In this document: positions 18,349 through 28,077 of the stretch, piece after piece
How the letters are laid out: each line of letters begins with the position of its first letter
How positions within the stretch are numbered: the stretch's first letter is position 1
Source: Lachnospiraceae bacterium
Lineage (GTDB): Bacteria; Bacillota; Clostridia; Lachnospirales; Lachnospiraceae
Assembly: GCA_015258065.1 (NCBI GenBank)
Contig: JABZIZ010000010.1
Span: 36,758 to 100,757 of the forward strand
DNA: 64,000 bases
Direction of reading: 5' to 3'
The notes under the pieces: model-generated
What the model was told of the DNA's origin: nothing
Databases searched by the model: none
What the model saw: only the letters and a program-made list of their open reading frames with translations
Position numbers and translations under genes: made by a program

Positions 18349-19161
18349 GTGGCAAAAAAAGAAGCTCCAATTATCATGGGTGCTCCTGCATGGACGGCGA
18401 CCTTCGGCGATTTGATGAACCTTCTGTTATGCTTCTTCGTTTTACTTTTTTCCATGTCCAGCACGGATGCTGCTAAATTTGAACAGGTTGCCGCTTCTTT
18501 TTCAAGTGCCTTCGGTATTTTTACGGGTGGAGAAATGGCATTCGGCAAAGGCTCCCTTTTGGGAGACGGTGCCACCCAGTTAAACGAGTTGGATTCTTAT
18601 ATCAATTCCATGGGGATGAACCAGCAGGGTGCAGAGGATGTAGACTCGCCCAAGACGGATGCGCAGAAAGAGGCGGAGAAGGAACAGATGGAGGCCAGCG
18701 AACAACTGGCGGAGAAGGTTGAGAAGGCAGTCAATGAGAGTCCGATGCTGGAACAGGCGGTAGAGCTCAATTATACCAGTCAATACGTGCAGTTAACGAT
18801 TCAGGGAGCGCTTCTCTTTGATTCGGGCAAGGTACAGATCAAAGACGATGCAAAGCCGATTCTGGATAAGGTCGGACAGATCCTGGAATCTTATGCAGGC
18901 GGTCTCATTGAAATTGAAGGTCATACGGACAATGTTCCGATGAGCGGCTCCAAATATTCGAACAATGACGAACTGTCTTCCGGGCGTGCACAATCTGTTT
19001 TTGACTACCTGATCTCGCATACGGATCTGGACCCGGCGAAAATCAAACACTCCGGCAGAGGAGAGTATGTGCCGGTGGCAGATAATTCGGTTCCTGAAGG
19101 CAGAGCCAGAAACAGACGAGTAGAAATTCGTATTTATAATCCAAAAAGCCCATTGTATTAA
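18349..19161 (+). CDS. motB: flagellar motor stator protein MotB
   Basis: Single-pass stator subunit anchored to peptidoglycan. Of 270 residues, one helix at about 18-40 carries the ion-binding Asp (TATFGDLMNLLLCFFVLLF). A periplasmic linker follows, then an OmpA-like domain (about 140-265) with IEIEGHTDNVPMSG, NNDELSSGRAQSV and GRARNRRVEI. GTG start two bases after the motA stop. Confidence 0.94.
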   Translation: MAKKEAPIIMGAPAWTATFGDLMNLLLCFFVLLFSMSSTDAAKFEQVAASFSSAFGIFTGGEMAFGKGSLLGDGATQLNELDSYINSMGMNQQGAEDVDSPKTDAQKEAEKEQMEASEQLAEKVEKAVNESPMLEQAVELNYTSQYVQLTIQGALLFDSGKVQIKDDAKPILDKVGQILESYAGGLIEIEGHTDNVPMSGSKYSNNDELSSGRAQSVFDYLISHTDLDPAKIKHSGRGEYVPVADNSVPEGRARNRRVEIRIYNPKSPLY

Positions 19162-19217
19162 TTCTAATGCACAGGTAAAATTAATAAAGAAACCCTGAGA
19201 GAAAGGCGGAAGTATCC

Positions 19218-19766
19218 ATGAAAAGAAATCTGCTCTCGATTCTGATTCTTGCACTGCTTCTGGTGAATACGATTTTAACCGGCGTGATGATGTTTTCCCT
19301 GGCTACCACCAATGCCAAGACGGCAAAGCTGATTTCCGATATCAGCGCCGCAATGAAATTGGAACAGGCAGGAGGTACGGGAGGCGGTACGGCAAGCGCG
19401 CCGGAAGAAGAGGTGGCGCTGAATGATCAGGTTTCTTATGAAATTGCGGGGCCTGACAGCGAACTCACGATTCCCCTCACGCCCGGTGCAGACGGCAAAC
19501 AGCATTACCTGGTACTGCAGTGCGCAGTGAGCATCAACAAGAAACACGATGATTTCAAAACCTATGGCTCTGGTGATTTGAGCGCTTATAAGGATAAAGT
19601 CATTGATACGATCAATCAGACCATCGGTTCTTATACCTTCGAAGAACTGCAACAGCCGAAAGCGCAGGATGATGTCAAGAAGAAAGTGCTGGGGGCACTT
19701 AGAAGCCTGTTCGACGGTTCTACATTTATCTATCAAATCAGCTTTTCGAAGTTCCTTGCGGCTTGA
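19218..19766 (+). CDS. fliL: flagellar basal body-associated protein FliL
   Basis: Membrane protein that surrounds and stabilises the stator near the motor. The 182-residue product has an N-terminal helix (about 5-27) and a linker rich in Gly and Ala. A periplasmic beta-domain then runs to a C-terminal end with FIYQISFSKFLAA. Position after motB and before fliM supports the call, since the sequence of this family is weakly conserved. Confidence 0.85.
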   Translation: MKRNLLSILILALLLVNTILTGVMMFSLATTNAKTAKLISDISAAMKLEQAGGTGGGTASAPEEEVALNDQVSYEIAGPDSELTIPLTPGADGKQHYLVLQCAVSINKKHDDFKTYGSGDLSAYKDKVIDTINQTIGSYTFEELQQPKAQDDVKKKVLGALRSLFDGSTFIYQISFSKFLAA

Positions 19767-19807
19767 TGGAGTTTACTGAAAAAAGTTTTGAAAAAGGGGA
19801 GTAAAGG

Positions 19808-20788
19808 GTGGCTGATGTATTATCTCAAAACGAAATAGACAGTCTGCTTTCTTCGCTGTCGTCCGGTGAGGTAGACCTCACGGAGATGACAAAGAAAGAT
19901 GAGAAGAAGGTGGCAGATTATGATTTCCGCAGACCGGCAAAGTTTTCAAAGGAGCATCTGCGCACCCTGGAAATCATTTTCGAACACTATGGAAGGCTTT
20001 TGTCCAACAATCTTCCGATCTATTTGCGGAAGAATGTGACGGTGGAGGTGGTGAATTCCGAAACGCTGACCTTCAATGAATTCTCCAACTCGCTTTCCAA
20101 TCCTTCCATTCTGGGGATTATCAATTTCCAGCCCCTGCTTGGAAATATCATCATGGAAATCCAGGCAGGACTGGGGTTTGTCTTTATCGACAGGATGCTT
20201 GGGGGGACAGGCGGAGCGGTTGAAAAGCTAAGACCTTTCACGGACATTGAATTGCCTTTGATTGAGAAGCTGGTCGGGCTATGCATGAATCTGATGACGG
20301 AGCCATGGGAGAATGTAATTGAACTGGATCCGGTCATCGACAGGGTAGAAACCAATCCACAGTTTGCACAGGTGATTTCGCCGACCGACATGATTGCCCT
20401 GATCACTTTGAACATTACGATCGGTGAGGTCGAAGGCTATATGAACATCTGCCTGCCGTTCTTCACGCTAGAGCCAATCATGGGGAAGCTGAATACGAAG
20501 TATATGTATTCGACGATGGAGAATTCCAAGGACGAGGATTATTCCTTTAAGTTGGAGTCTTTGGTGAAGCGGGTAGACATTCCGGTTCGTGCAGTGCTTG
20601 GTTCTTGCAAGGTTTCTGTCTACGATGTGGTCCATCTGCAAGAAGGGGATATCATCAGACTGGATGAGAATGTAGACTCCGAAATGCACATTTATGTTGG
20701 GGATATCAATAAGTTCACGGCCCTGCCGGGTACGCTCAAGGACAAATATGCGGTCAGGGTGACTTCCGTGATCAGAGAGGAGGAGTGA
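19808..20788 (+). CDS. fliM: flagellar motor switch protein FliM
   Basis: C-ring protein that binds phosphorylated CheY and sets rotation direction. The 326-residue protein begins with the CheY-binding peptide LSQNEIDSLLSSL (about 5-17). The middle domain contains DFRRPAKFSKEHLRTLEIIFEHY and the GGTGG loop (FIDRMLGGTGG). A C-terminal SpoA-type domain (about 240-320) follows. GTG start with AAGGGGAG upstream. The stop is three bases before the fliY start. Confidence 0.96.
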   Translation: MADVLSQNEIDSLLSSLSSGEVDLTEMTKKDEKKVADYDFRRPAKFSKEHLRTLEIIFEHYGRLLSNNLPIYLRKNVTVEVVNSETLTFNEFSNSLSNPSILGIINFQPLLGNIIMEIQAGLGFVFIDRMLGGTGGAVEKLRPFTDIELPLIEKLVGLCMNLMTEPWENVIELDPVIDRVETNPQFAQVISPTDMIALITLNITIGEVEGYMNICLPFFTLEPIMGKLNTKYMYSTMENSKDEDYSFKLESLVKRVDIPVRAVLGSCKVSVYDVVHLQEGDIIRLDENVDSEMHIYVGDINKFTALPGTLKDKYAVRVTSVIREEE

Positions 20789-20791
20789 TGT

Positions 20792-21925
20792 ATGGACGGA
20801 GCGCTGTCTCAGGACGAGATTAATGCCCTGCTTACAGGTATGACACCAGATGATAGCGATGGAGGGGGAACAGCCGGCACTGATGGCGGGCCGGGGACAA
20901 AGGATTCCATGCTGAGTGATAAAGAAAAGGACGCCATCGGTGAAGTTGCCAATATCACAATGGGCTCATCGGCAACCACCCTTTTTTCTCTGGTCAATCA
21001 TAAGGTCAACATTACAACACCGCAAGTAGAGGTTTCAGACTGGAAGGGAGTTGCGGAACATTACGAAAGGCCCTGTGTTTTCATTACAATCAAGTACACC
21101 ATGGGGGTCGACGGTACCAATGTTCTGATCCTGAAAGAACATGACGTCATGGTGATTACCGACTTGATGATGGGGGGCGACGGAACAAATACGGAGGGAA
21201 CGATCGGCGAACTCCAGTTATCCGCGATCTCCGAAGCAATGAACCAGATGATGGGGGCCGCGGCGACATCCCTTTCCACCATGACAGGCCAGAAAGTAGA
21301 TATATCACCACCACATGCAACGTTGGAGAGCTTTCTGGATGAGGACCCGTCAAAATTTTCCAGTTTTCTGACAGAAGATTTTGTAAAAATATCGTTTCGA
21401 ATGGAAATAGACGGCCTGGTAGATTCCACATTGATGCAACTGTACCCAATTGACTTTGCAAAGAGTTTATATGATACTTTGATTATGGACACTTCTTCTT
21501 CTAAAACAAATCCATCAACCACACCTGTATCGCAGCCACAGAATACTTCTGTGCCGCCGCAGAGTTCACCGGGAATGACTGCACCTGGCATGGCAGCACC
21601 GGGCATGACAGCCACGCCGGTACAGCAACCGATGAATGTGCAACCCGCACAGTTCCAGAGTTTTGCAGCGGATGCCATTCAGGTTCCGGGAGCGGAGAAT
21701 ATCGGTTTAATCAGCGATGTACCGCTGGATGTAACCGTGGAGCTTGGCAGAACGATCAAGCCGATCTCGGATATTCTGAATTTTGCGCCGGGCACCATCA
21801 TAGAACTGGACAAAATCGCCGGGGAACCGGTGGATGTCTTGGTAAACGGGAAGTACGTTGCCAGAGGCGAGGTTGTCGTCATCGAAGAAAGCTTCGGCGT
21901 CAGGGTGACGGAAATCATAAAATAA
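20792..21925 (+). CDS. fliY: flagellar motor switch phosphatase FliY (FliN family)
   Basis: C-ring protein that in Firmicutes also dephosphorylates CheY-P. The 377 residues contain three parts. First is an N-terminal FliM-like peptide, LSQDEINALLTGM. A CheC-type domain (about 40-225) follows with the active-site helices EVANITMGSSATTL and EAMNQMMGAAATSL. A Pro/Met/Thr-rich linker (about 235-290) then leads to a C-terminal FliN/SpoA domain with DVTVELGRTIKPISDIL. The two Glu-x2-Asn helices are intact, so phosphatase activity is likely. Confidence 0.94.
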   Translation: MDGALSQDEINALLTGMTPDDSDGGGTAGTDGGPGTKDSMLSDKEKDAIGEVANITMGSSATTLFSLVNHKVNITTPQVEVSDWKGVAEHYERPCVFITIKYTMGVDGTNVLILKEHDVMVITDLMMGGDGTNTEGTIGELQLSAISEAMNQMMGAAATSLSTMTGQKVDISPPHATLESFLDEDPSKFSSFLTEDFVKISFRMEIDGLVDSTLMQLYPIDFAKSLYDTLIMDTSSSKTNPSTTPVSQPQNTSVPPQSSPGMTAPGMAAPGMTATPVQQPMNVQPAQFQSFAADAIQVPGAENIGLISDVPLDVTVELGRTIKPISDILNFAPGTIIELDKIAGEPVDVLVNGKYVARGEVVVIEESFGVRVTEIIK

Positions 21926-21961
21926 CCTGGGTCATTCAACAATAATGGATTGGAGAAAAAA

Positions 21962-22324
21962 ATGGCTAAAAGTGTTTTGATTTGTGACGATGCAGCGTTT
22001 ATGAGAATGATGATCAAAGACATTCTCACAAAAAACGGCTATGATATCGCAGGCGAAGCAGAAAATGGCGCCATTGCGGTTTCCAAATATCAGGAGCTTA
22101 AGCCGGATCTGGTATTGATGGATATTACCATGCCGGAGATGGATGGGATACAGGCGCTGAAGAACATCAAAGCGGCGGACGGTGCGGCGAATGTCATCAT
22201 GTGTTCCGCAATGGGACAGCAGGCGATGGTCATTGAGGCCATTCAGGCGGGAGCCAAGGACTTTGTGGTAAAGCCCTTCCAGGCGGACAGAGTTCTGGAA
22301 GCGGTGAAGAAGGTAATCGGTTGA
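21962..22324 (+). CDS. cheY: chemotaxis response regulator CheY
   Basis: Single-domain receiver that carries the signal from CheA to FliM/FliY. The 120 residues include the acidic pocket DD (9-10), phospho-acceptor Asp54 in LVLMDITMP, the Thr/Ser switch region (CSAMGQ) and the Lys of DFVVKPF. I start at ATG 21962, six bases after GGAG. A TTG at 21950 would overlap that ribosome site. The stop overlaps the start of fliO. Confidence 0.95.
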   Translation: MAKSVLICDDAAFMRMMIKDILTKNGYDIAGEAENGAIAVSKYQELKPDLVLMDITMPEMDGIQALKNIKAADGAANVIMCSAMGQQAMVIEAIQAGAKDFVVKPFQADRVLEAVKKVIG

Positions 22325-22686
22325 GACCTGCACGCCTTCTTACGGCACAGTCTGTTTCGGAGCTTCTTACGGTTATCCTGTTGTTTGCTCTTGTTCTTGT
22401 GATAACCTATTTTACAACGAAATGGATCGCCACTTCGCAGAAGGCGGCAGGGACATCTGCCAATATTGAAGTCTTGGAAACTTCGCGTCTGTCGGCATCT
22501 AAATATTTTGTGATTGTCAGAATTGGCAGACGTTTTTTTGCATGTGCAGTTTCCAAAGAGCAGGTAACGTTTTTGACGGAACTGGCGGAAGACGAGCTGG
22601 ATCTGAAAAAAAAGAACGGGGCACCGTTACCTTTCGGGGATTTTTTTCGTATAGCGAAGGAACAAGTGAAGTCTGGAAATCGGTAG
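22321..22686 (+). CDS. fliO: flagellar biosynthesis protein FliO
   Basis: Membrane protein that helps assemble the FliP ring of the export gate. The 121-residue product has one helix (about 14-35) and a cytoplasmic part with the family pattern IEVLETSRLSASKYFVIVRIGRRFFACAV. The TTG start overlaps the cheY stop, so translation is probably coupled. The family is poorly conserved; its place directly before fliP is the best support. Confidence 0.85.
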   Translation: MRPARLLTAQSVSELLTVILLFALVLVITYFTTKWIATSQKAAGTSANIEVLETSRLSASKYFVIVRIGRRFFACAVSKEQVTFLTELAEDELDLKKKNGAPLPFGDFFRIAKEQVKSGNR

Positions 22687-22689
22687 ACG

Positions 22690-23619
22690 TTGGGTAAGAA
22701 GAGGATGATCAAAAAAGAGGGGGAGCTTGGGAAGTGGAAGCGGCTGGCTTTTATCAGTACGGTGATCGCAGTACTGATGATAGCCTTCCTTTTTGTGAGT
22801 ATTCCGATCTATTCCCGTGCGGCAAGTACAAACGGTCAGGGCTATGACGAGAGTCTCTTCCGTGACCTGGATGCTTCCGGTGGTAAGGAACGAACGAACG
22901 AACGTGAACCCGGTTCTTCCTCTTCGACGGAGGATCTCAAAAAATTAAATATCGCCAATACGGTGACCGTGACCTATGACAATGGGAATGGAACGCTGAA
23001 CGGTTCTCTTCGCATCCTCATTACGCTGACTTTGATTTCTCTTGCGCCGACGTTGCTTGTTATGATGACGTCGTTTACGCGCATCATCATTGTATTGCAT
23101 TTTACCAGAGCGGCGCTGAATACGCAGACGGCACCTCCCAATATGGTCCTTCTGGGACTGGCACTGTTCCTGACTTTTTTTATCATGCAGCCCACGCTGA
23201 ATAAGGTGTACGATCATGCGGTGGTTCCTTTTGAAAATCAGGAAATCGATCAGGAAGAAGCCATCAAGCGCGGGATGGACCCGCTGCGAGATTTTATGTT
23301 TTCACAGACCATGACGAAAGACGTCAAGCTTTTTATGGAGATTGCCAAAGTGAACTGGGATGGAAGCCTTGACACGATTCCGAATCGGATTTTGATTCCC
23401 AGTTTCATTATCAGCGAGCTCAGGACGGCTTTTATTATCGGATTTATCATTTATATTCCCTTCATTGTCATTGATATGGTCGTGGCAAGCGTGCTGATGA
23501 GTATGGGCATGATGATGCTGCCGCCGACGACGATTTCCATGCCGTTTAAGATTCTGCTGTTTATTTTGGCAGACGGATGGAATTTGATCATCGGCAATCT
23601 GGTGAAAACATTTTACTAG
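22690..23619 (+). CDS. fliP: flagellar export gate protein FliP
   Basis: Core subunit of the type III export pore. The 309-residue precursor has an N-terminal signal-like helix (about 18-38) and a polar linker. Conserved helices follow, with LVMMTSFTRIIIVLHFTR, NMVLLGLALFLTFFIMQP and LRTAFIIGFIIYIPFIVIDMVVASVLMSMGMMM. It is longer than many FliP proteins because of the linker at about 45-90. TTG at 22690 is used; ATG 22705 is an alternative that keeps the signal segment. Confidence 0.95.
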   Translation: MGKKRMIKKEGELGKWKRLAFISTVIAVLMIAFLFVSIPIYSRAASTNGQGYDESLFRDLDASGGKERTNEREPGSSSSTEDLKKLNIANTVTVTYDNGNGTLNGSLRILITLTLISLAPTLLVMMTSFTRIIIVLHFTRAALNTQTAPPNMVLLGLALFLTFFIMQPTLNKVYDHAVVPFENQEIDQEEAIKRGMDPLRDFMFSQTMTKDVKLFMEIAKVNWDGSLDTIPNRILIPSFIISELRTAFIIGFIIYIPFIVIDMVVASVLMSMGMMMLPPTTISMPFKILLFILADGWNLIIGNLVKTFY

Positions 23620-23695
23620 AGCAAGGTGATTTTTGAGAGTTATTGCTCCGTTGGGAGAGCACGACGTTCATAAAACCGAGGTTGGGGGATCGTCT

Positions 23696-23965
23696 ATGAC
23701 AGTCGGACAGGTAAATGAAATTGTTGGGGAAGCGTTATTTCTAGTTATCAAACTTTCTGCACCGATTCTGCTGGTTTCCCTTGTGGTTGGTCTTTTGATC
23801 TCCATCTTTCAGACGGCAACCTCGATTCAGGAACAGACGTTGACCTTTGTTCCCAAGGTGGTCTGCGTATTTATATCGATTATTGTTTTGGGAAACTGGA
23901 TGGCAACGGAAATCACGAATTACATCTCCGCTCTTTGGGGTGGTTTCAGTCGATACATTCATTAA
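23696..23965 (+). CDS. fliQ: flagellar export gate protein FliQ
   Basis: Small two-helix subunit of the export gate. From ATG 23696 it has 89 residues, the exact family length, beginning MTVGQVNEIVGEALFLVI. It contains PILLVSLVVGLLISIFQTATSIQEQTL. An in-frame upstream start at 23633 would add 21 residues not seen in the family. GGGGG stands about seven bases before the chosen ATG. Confidence 0.92.
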   Translation: MTVGQVNEIVGEALFLVIKLSAPILLVSLVVGLLISIFQTATSIQEQTLTFVPKVVCVFISIIVLGNWMATEITNYISALWGGFSRYIH

Positions 23966-23980
23966 AGGAATCGGTTCGCC

Positions 23981-24766
23981 TTGGTCCATTACGCCTTCAC
24001 CTATGCCAATCTGGAATATTTTCTGCTGATTTTTGCGAGAATGACGGCCTTTGTGTCTGTGAATCCGATTTTTGGAACCAGAAATACGGTTCCTGGCCGC
24101 GTAAAAATCGGCTTTTCGCTTTTTATGTCCTTCTTGCTCTATGGGCTGGTGAAAGAGCGGGCCGTTTCCTACGGAACGATCCTGGGATATTCCTTTGCGA
24201 TCCTGCGTGAGGTCTGTGTAGGAATCCTGCTTGCCTGTGCGACTCAGATGTGTATGGGGGTGACGGTATTTGCCGGTTCCGTGGTGGATATGATGACCGG
24301 ACTTTCCATGGTCACCATGATGGATCCGATGTCCATGGAGTCGGTGACCATTACAGGGACGATTTACAATTACGCCATGCTTCTTATGCTGATGGTCAGC
24401 GGGATGTACCGGTACCTGTTGTCCGCATTTGCAGATTCTTTTTCGCTGATCCCCATCGGGCAGGCCGTCTTTCATACAGACAGACTCCTAAAGACGATGT
24501 TGTCTTTTATGACAGATTATATTGTGATCGGCTTTCGCATTTCCCTTCCCGTTTTTGTGATTTCGTTTATTGTAACGATGATTTTGGGGATTCTGGCAAA
24601 AGTTGCGCCGCAGATGAATATGTTTTCTGTCGGCATTCAGATCAAAATTTTGATCGGCGTTTTTGTGATGTATTTAAGCTGCCGAATGCTTGGCGGAGTA
24701 TCCACTTTTATCTTCAGGCAAATTCAGATACTGATGAAGCAGTTCACGAATGGGATGATTGCATAA
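23981..24766 (+). CDS. fliR: flagellar export gate protein FliR
   Basis: Integral membrane subunit of the export gate, 261 residues with about six helices. Family features include the N-terminal LEYFLLIFARMTAFVSVNPIFG, the helix VCVGILLACATQM, and AGSVVDMMTGLSM. TTG start with AAGGA about nine bases upstream. The stop is two bases before flhB. Confidence 0.92.
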   Translation: MVHYAFTYANLEYFLLIFARMTAFVSVNPIFGTRNTVPGRVKIGFSLFMSFLLYGLVKERAVSYGTILGYSFAILREVCVGILLACATQMCMGVTVFAGSVVDMMTGLSMVTMMDPMSMESVTITGTIYNYAMLLMLMVSGMYRYLLSAFADSFSLIPIGQAVFHTDRLLKTMLSFMTDYIVIGFRISLPVFVISFIVTMILGILAKVAPQMNMFSVGIQIKILIGVFVMYLSCRMLGGVSTFIFRQIQILMKQFTNGMIA

Positions 24767-24768
24767 AG

Positions 24769-25902
24769 ATGCAGGAACAAAATTCCCTGATAATTGCATA
24801 TAATTTGCAGTTTTTTGCCAAGGAAGGGCCGGGCGGAGAAAAGACGGAAGAGCCGACCGTCAAGCGGCTTTCTGATGCCAGAAAAAAAGGGCAGGTGGCA
24901 AAAAGCAAAGAAATTAGCGCAGCGGCGTCTCTGTTGGCGTTTTTTCTCATGCTGAAGGGGCTACTTTCCTGGATGGGAGACCGTTTTCTGGATGATTTCA
25001 ATGGAATCTACAACATGATTCCGGACACAGTCAAGCTCTATGACGGCCATATTCCACATTTGACACTACGGGATTTGATGATCAAGATGATTCTGGACAT
25101 GACGATTCTTCTACTTCCCTTTTTCATTGTGGGGGTCGTTTTGGCACTTCTAACCAACATCATTCAGGTGGGGATGAAGTGGACAAACGAGCCGTTAAAG
25201 CCGAAATTTGACAAGATGAATCCGATATCCGGTTTTCAAAGAATTTTCTCCGCGCAATCTCTGTTCAATCTCGGACTTTCTATCTTAAAGATTGTGTTAA
25301 TCTCTATTGTTGTGTATAATTATTTAATGGGGAGAAAAGAATCTTTATTCCTGCTTTATGATATGCCATTGAACCAATCCATCGCTCTGATGTGGGATAT
25401 TGTCATACAGTTGGGCATCCGTGTATCCGTGATTTATTTTATTGTGGCTGCTTCCGATTTTATCTACCAGAAGAGGAAGTTTCATACGGATATGAAGATG
25501 ACCAAACAGGAAGTCAAGGATGAGATGAAGGACACCGAGGGGGACCCTCAGGTGAAGAGCAGACAGAGGCAGAAGATGCGGGAGGTTTCAATGCGACGTA
25601 TGATGCAGGATCTCCCAAGAGCCGATGTGGTCATCACGAACCCGACGCATTATGCGGTTGCGATTTTGTATGATGCCGACCAATATGCCGCACCGGTTGT
25701 GCTTGCCAAGGGAGCGGATTTCATTGCGCAGAAGATCAAGGATGTGGCGAAGGAAAATCACATTGAGATCGTAGAAAATAAACCGCTTGCCAGAATGCTA
25801 TATGCGAATGTGGAGATCGGAGAACAGATTCCGCCCGAATTATATAAGGCAGTGGCGGAGGTTCTGGCTTTTGTATATCAGCTGAAAGGGAAGGTTTCCT
25901 AA
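24769..25902 (+). CDS. flhB: flagellar export switch protein FlhB
   Basis: Export-gate protein whose cytoplasmic part cleaves itself and controls substrate order. The 377 residues begin with a soluble stretch containing EKTEEPTVKRLSDARKKGQVAKSKE, followed by four helices (about 50-230). The cytoplasmic domain has the autocleavage motif NPTH in DVVITNPTHYAVAILYD. The open frame extends upstream inside fliR to 24250, but only the part from ATG 24769 is FlhB. No strong ribosome site is seen, so translation is probably coupled to fliR. Confidence 0.94.
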   Translation: MQEQNSLIIAYNLQFFAKEGPGGEKTEEPTVKRLSDARKKGQVAKSKEISAAASLLAFFLMLKGLLSWMGDRFLDDFNGIYNMIPDTVKLYDGHIPHLTLRDLMIKMILDMTILLLPFFIVGVVLALLTNIIQVGMKWTNEPLKPKFDKMNPISGFQRIFSAQSLFNLGLSILKIVLISIVVYNYLMGRKESLFLLYDMPLNQSIALMWDIVIQLGIRVSVIYFIVAASDFIYQKRKFHTDMKMTKQEVKDEMKDTEGDPQVKSRQRQKMREVSMRRMMQDLPRADVVITNPTHYAVAILYDADQYAAPVVLAKGADFIAQKIKDVAKENHIEIVENKPLARMLYANVEIGEQIPPELYKAVAEVLAFVYQLKGKVS

Positions 25903-25987
25903 AGAAAAGCAGGAAATGAGTAGGTTCGTTCAGATATGTTTCGGATAGGTGTAAGAATACCGACGTTGGGAAAGGAGGGGAAAAGCC

Positions 25988-28057
25988 ATGCCGACAAGAT
26001 CGTCTTCCAGGTTTAAAATCAAGGACAGACTCATGGATTACGGCGTTGCTCTGTACCTAGTAGCAGCCATCATGATGCTCCTGATCCCGATGGATAAGCT
26101 TTTGATGGATATCCTGCTTTCGGTGGACATGGCGATTGCCTTTGCAGTCCTTTTTACGGCTATGTTTTCGAAGGAAGTTCTGGATATGTCTTATTTTCCG
26201 ACCATCCTTCTGTTTACGACGATCTTTCGGATTGCACTCAATGTATCCTCCACGAGGCTGATTCTAACAACGGGAGATCCCGGTAAGGTTATCCAGGTGT
26301 TCGGCCAGTTTGTGGGCGGCGGCAATCTGGTCATTGGCGTCATTATCTACATCATCATTCTGATCGTGCAGTTGATTGTCATCAATAAGGGGTCTGAACG
26401 TGTTGCAGAGGTGACGGCAAGATTCACGCTGGATGCGATGCCGGGCAAGCAGATGGCCATTGATGCCGATTTAAACACCGGTGCCATTGACGATGCAGAG
26501 GCCAAAAGACGCAGAAATAAATTGCAGGAAGAGGCCAGCTTTTTCGGCTCTATGGACGGTGCGTCCAAGTATGTCAAAGGAGATACGGCGGCAGGACTGA
26601 TCATTACGGTCATTAACATTGTCGGCGGCCTGATTATGGGGATTGTGGCAGCCGGCATGTCCCTTCAGGATGCGATGCAGCATTATACGATCCTGACCAT
26701 CGGTGACGGACTCGTCGGAGCCATTCCTTCTCTGATGATTTCGATGGCGACCGGTATTCTGGTGACAAAGGGAGCACACGAGGCAGACTTCGGTCGGGAG
26801 TTGATCGGTCAGGTTTTCGGTGTGACGAAATCCATGTATCTGGTCGGCGGGGTGTTGACCGGACTGGGGATTCTTACGCCACTTCCGACGATTACCTATG
26901 TAGGGCTTGGCGTTGTATTCATCATCGCAGCCAGAGTATCGCAGCAGGCGGTAGAGGAGTCCAAAATTGAGGAGATGGTGCAGGAGGATGAGGTACAGGC
27001 AGAAGCAGTGAGAAAGCCGGAGAATGTCAATACGCTTTTGCAGGTGGATCCCATTGAACTGGAATTTGGCTACGGAATCATTCCTCTGGCGGATGTCAAT
27101 CAAGGAGGAGATCTGTTAGATCGCGTGGTGATGATTCGACGCCAGATCGCACTGGAACTGGGTACGGTCGTGCCGATTATCCGTCTTAGGGATAATATTC
27201 AGCTCAATCCCAACCAGTATATCATTAAGATTAAGGGCATTCAGATTTCGGAAGGAGAGATCCTTTTCGATCATTATATGGCAATGAACCCGGGGAGTGT
27301 GGAAGAAGAGATCACCGGCATTCCGACCTTTGAGCCGTCCTTCCATCTGCCGGCCATTTGGATTACAGAATCGCAGCGGGAGAGGGCAGAGAGTTACGGA
27401 TACACTGTGGTGGATCCGCCGTCCATTATTGCCACCCACTTAACAGAAGTCATTCGCGAACATATCGCAGAGCTGCTCACCAGACAGGATGTGCAGAATC
27501 TGGTGAATAACCTGAAAGAGGGCAATCAGGCTCTGGCGGATGAGCTTGTTCCGAAGTTAATGAGTTTGGGTGAAATTGAAAAAGTGCTGCAAAATCTGCT
27601 TAGAGAGGGTATTTCCATTCGCGACCTGGTGACGATTTTCGAAACGCTGGCAGATTATGCACCCTCCACACATGACACCGATGTGCTGACGGAGTATGTA
27701 AGGCAGTCTCTCAAGCGGGCCATTTCCACCAAATATTTTTCAACCGAGGAGACGACCAGTGTGGTGACTCTGGATCCGAAGCTGGAGCAGCAGATTATGG
27801 ATAGTGTCAAACAGACGGAAAACGGAGCCTACCTCACCATGGACCCGGAGAAGACCAAACAGATCATCCACTCGACGGAGGTGGAGACCAAGAAGTTAGA
27901 AGATGCGGGGAAACCGATGATTGTGATGACTTCACCGATTGTCCGCATGTACTTTAAGAAGATGACGCAGGATTATTTCAAAGACCTTGTTGTGGTTTCC
28001 TACAATGAGGTGGAGCCGCAGATTGAGCTTCAGTCCGTCGGAATGATTACAGCATAG
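25988..28057 (+). CDS. flhA: flagellar export gate protein FlhA
   Basis: Largest export-gate subunit, 689 residues. Eight helices fill residues 20-320 with the FHIPEP-family loop FTLDAMPGKQMAIDADLNTG. The cytoplasmic domain (about 345-689) docks chaperone-substrate complexes. GGAGG stands before the ATG. The 85-base gap from flhB is the largest within this part of the operon and shows no clear promoter. Confidence 0.96.
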   Translation: MPTRSSSRFKIKDRLMDYGVALYLVAAIMMLLIPMDKLLMDILLSVDMAIAFAVLFTAMFSKEVLDMSYFPTILLFTTIFRIALNVSSTRLILTTGDPGKVIQVFGQFVGGGNLVIGVIIYIIILIVQLIVINKGSERVAEVTARFTLDAMPGKQMAIDADLNTGAIDDAEAKRRRNKLQEEASFFGSMDGASKYVKGDTAAGLIITVINIVGGLIMGIVAAGMSLQDAMQHYTILTIGDGLVGAIPSLMISMATGILVTKGAHEADFGRELIGQVFGVTKSMYLVGGVLTGLGILTPLPTITYVGLGVVFIIAARVSQQAVEESKIEEMVQEDEVQAEAVRKPENVNTLLQVDPIELEFGYGIIPLADVNQGGDLLDRVVMIRRQIALELGTVVPIIRLRDNIQLNPNQYIIKIKGIQISEGEILFDHYMAMNPGSVEEEITGIPTFEPSFHLPAIWITESQRERAESYGYTVVDPPSIIATHLTEVIREHIAELLTRQDVQNLVNNLKEGNQALADELVPKLMSLGEIEKVLQNLLREGISIRDLVTIFETLADYAPSTHDTDVLTEYVRQSLKRAISTKYFSTEETTSVVTLDPKLEQQIMDSVKQTENGAYLTMDPEKTKQIIHSTEVETKKLEDAGKPMIVMTSPIVRMYFKKMTQDYFKDLVVVSYNEVEPQIELQSVGMITA

Positions 28058-28077
28058 GGGAGAGTTGAGACAGCAAG

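Noticed and set aside
24250..24768. Upstream extension of the flhB open frame
   Set aside because: It overlaps fliR in another frame and does not match FlhB, which begins at 24769.
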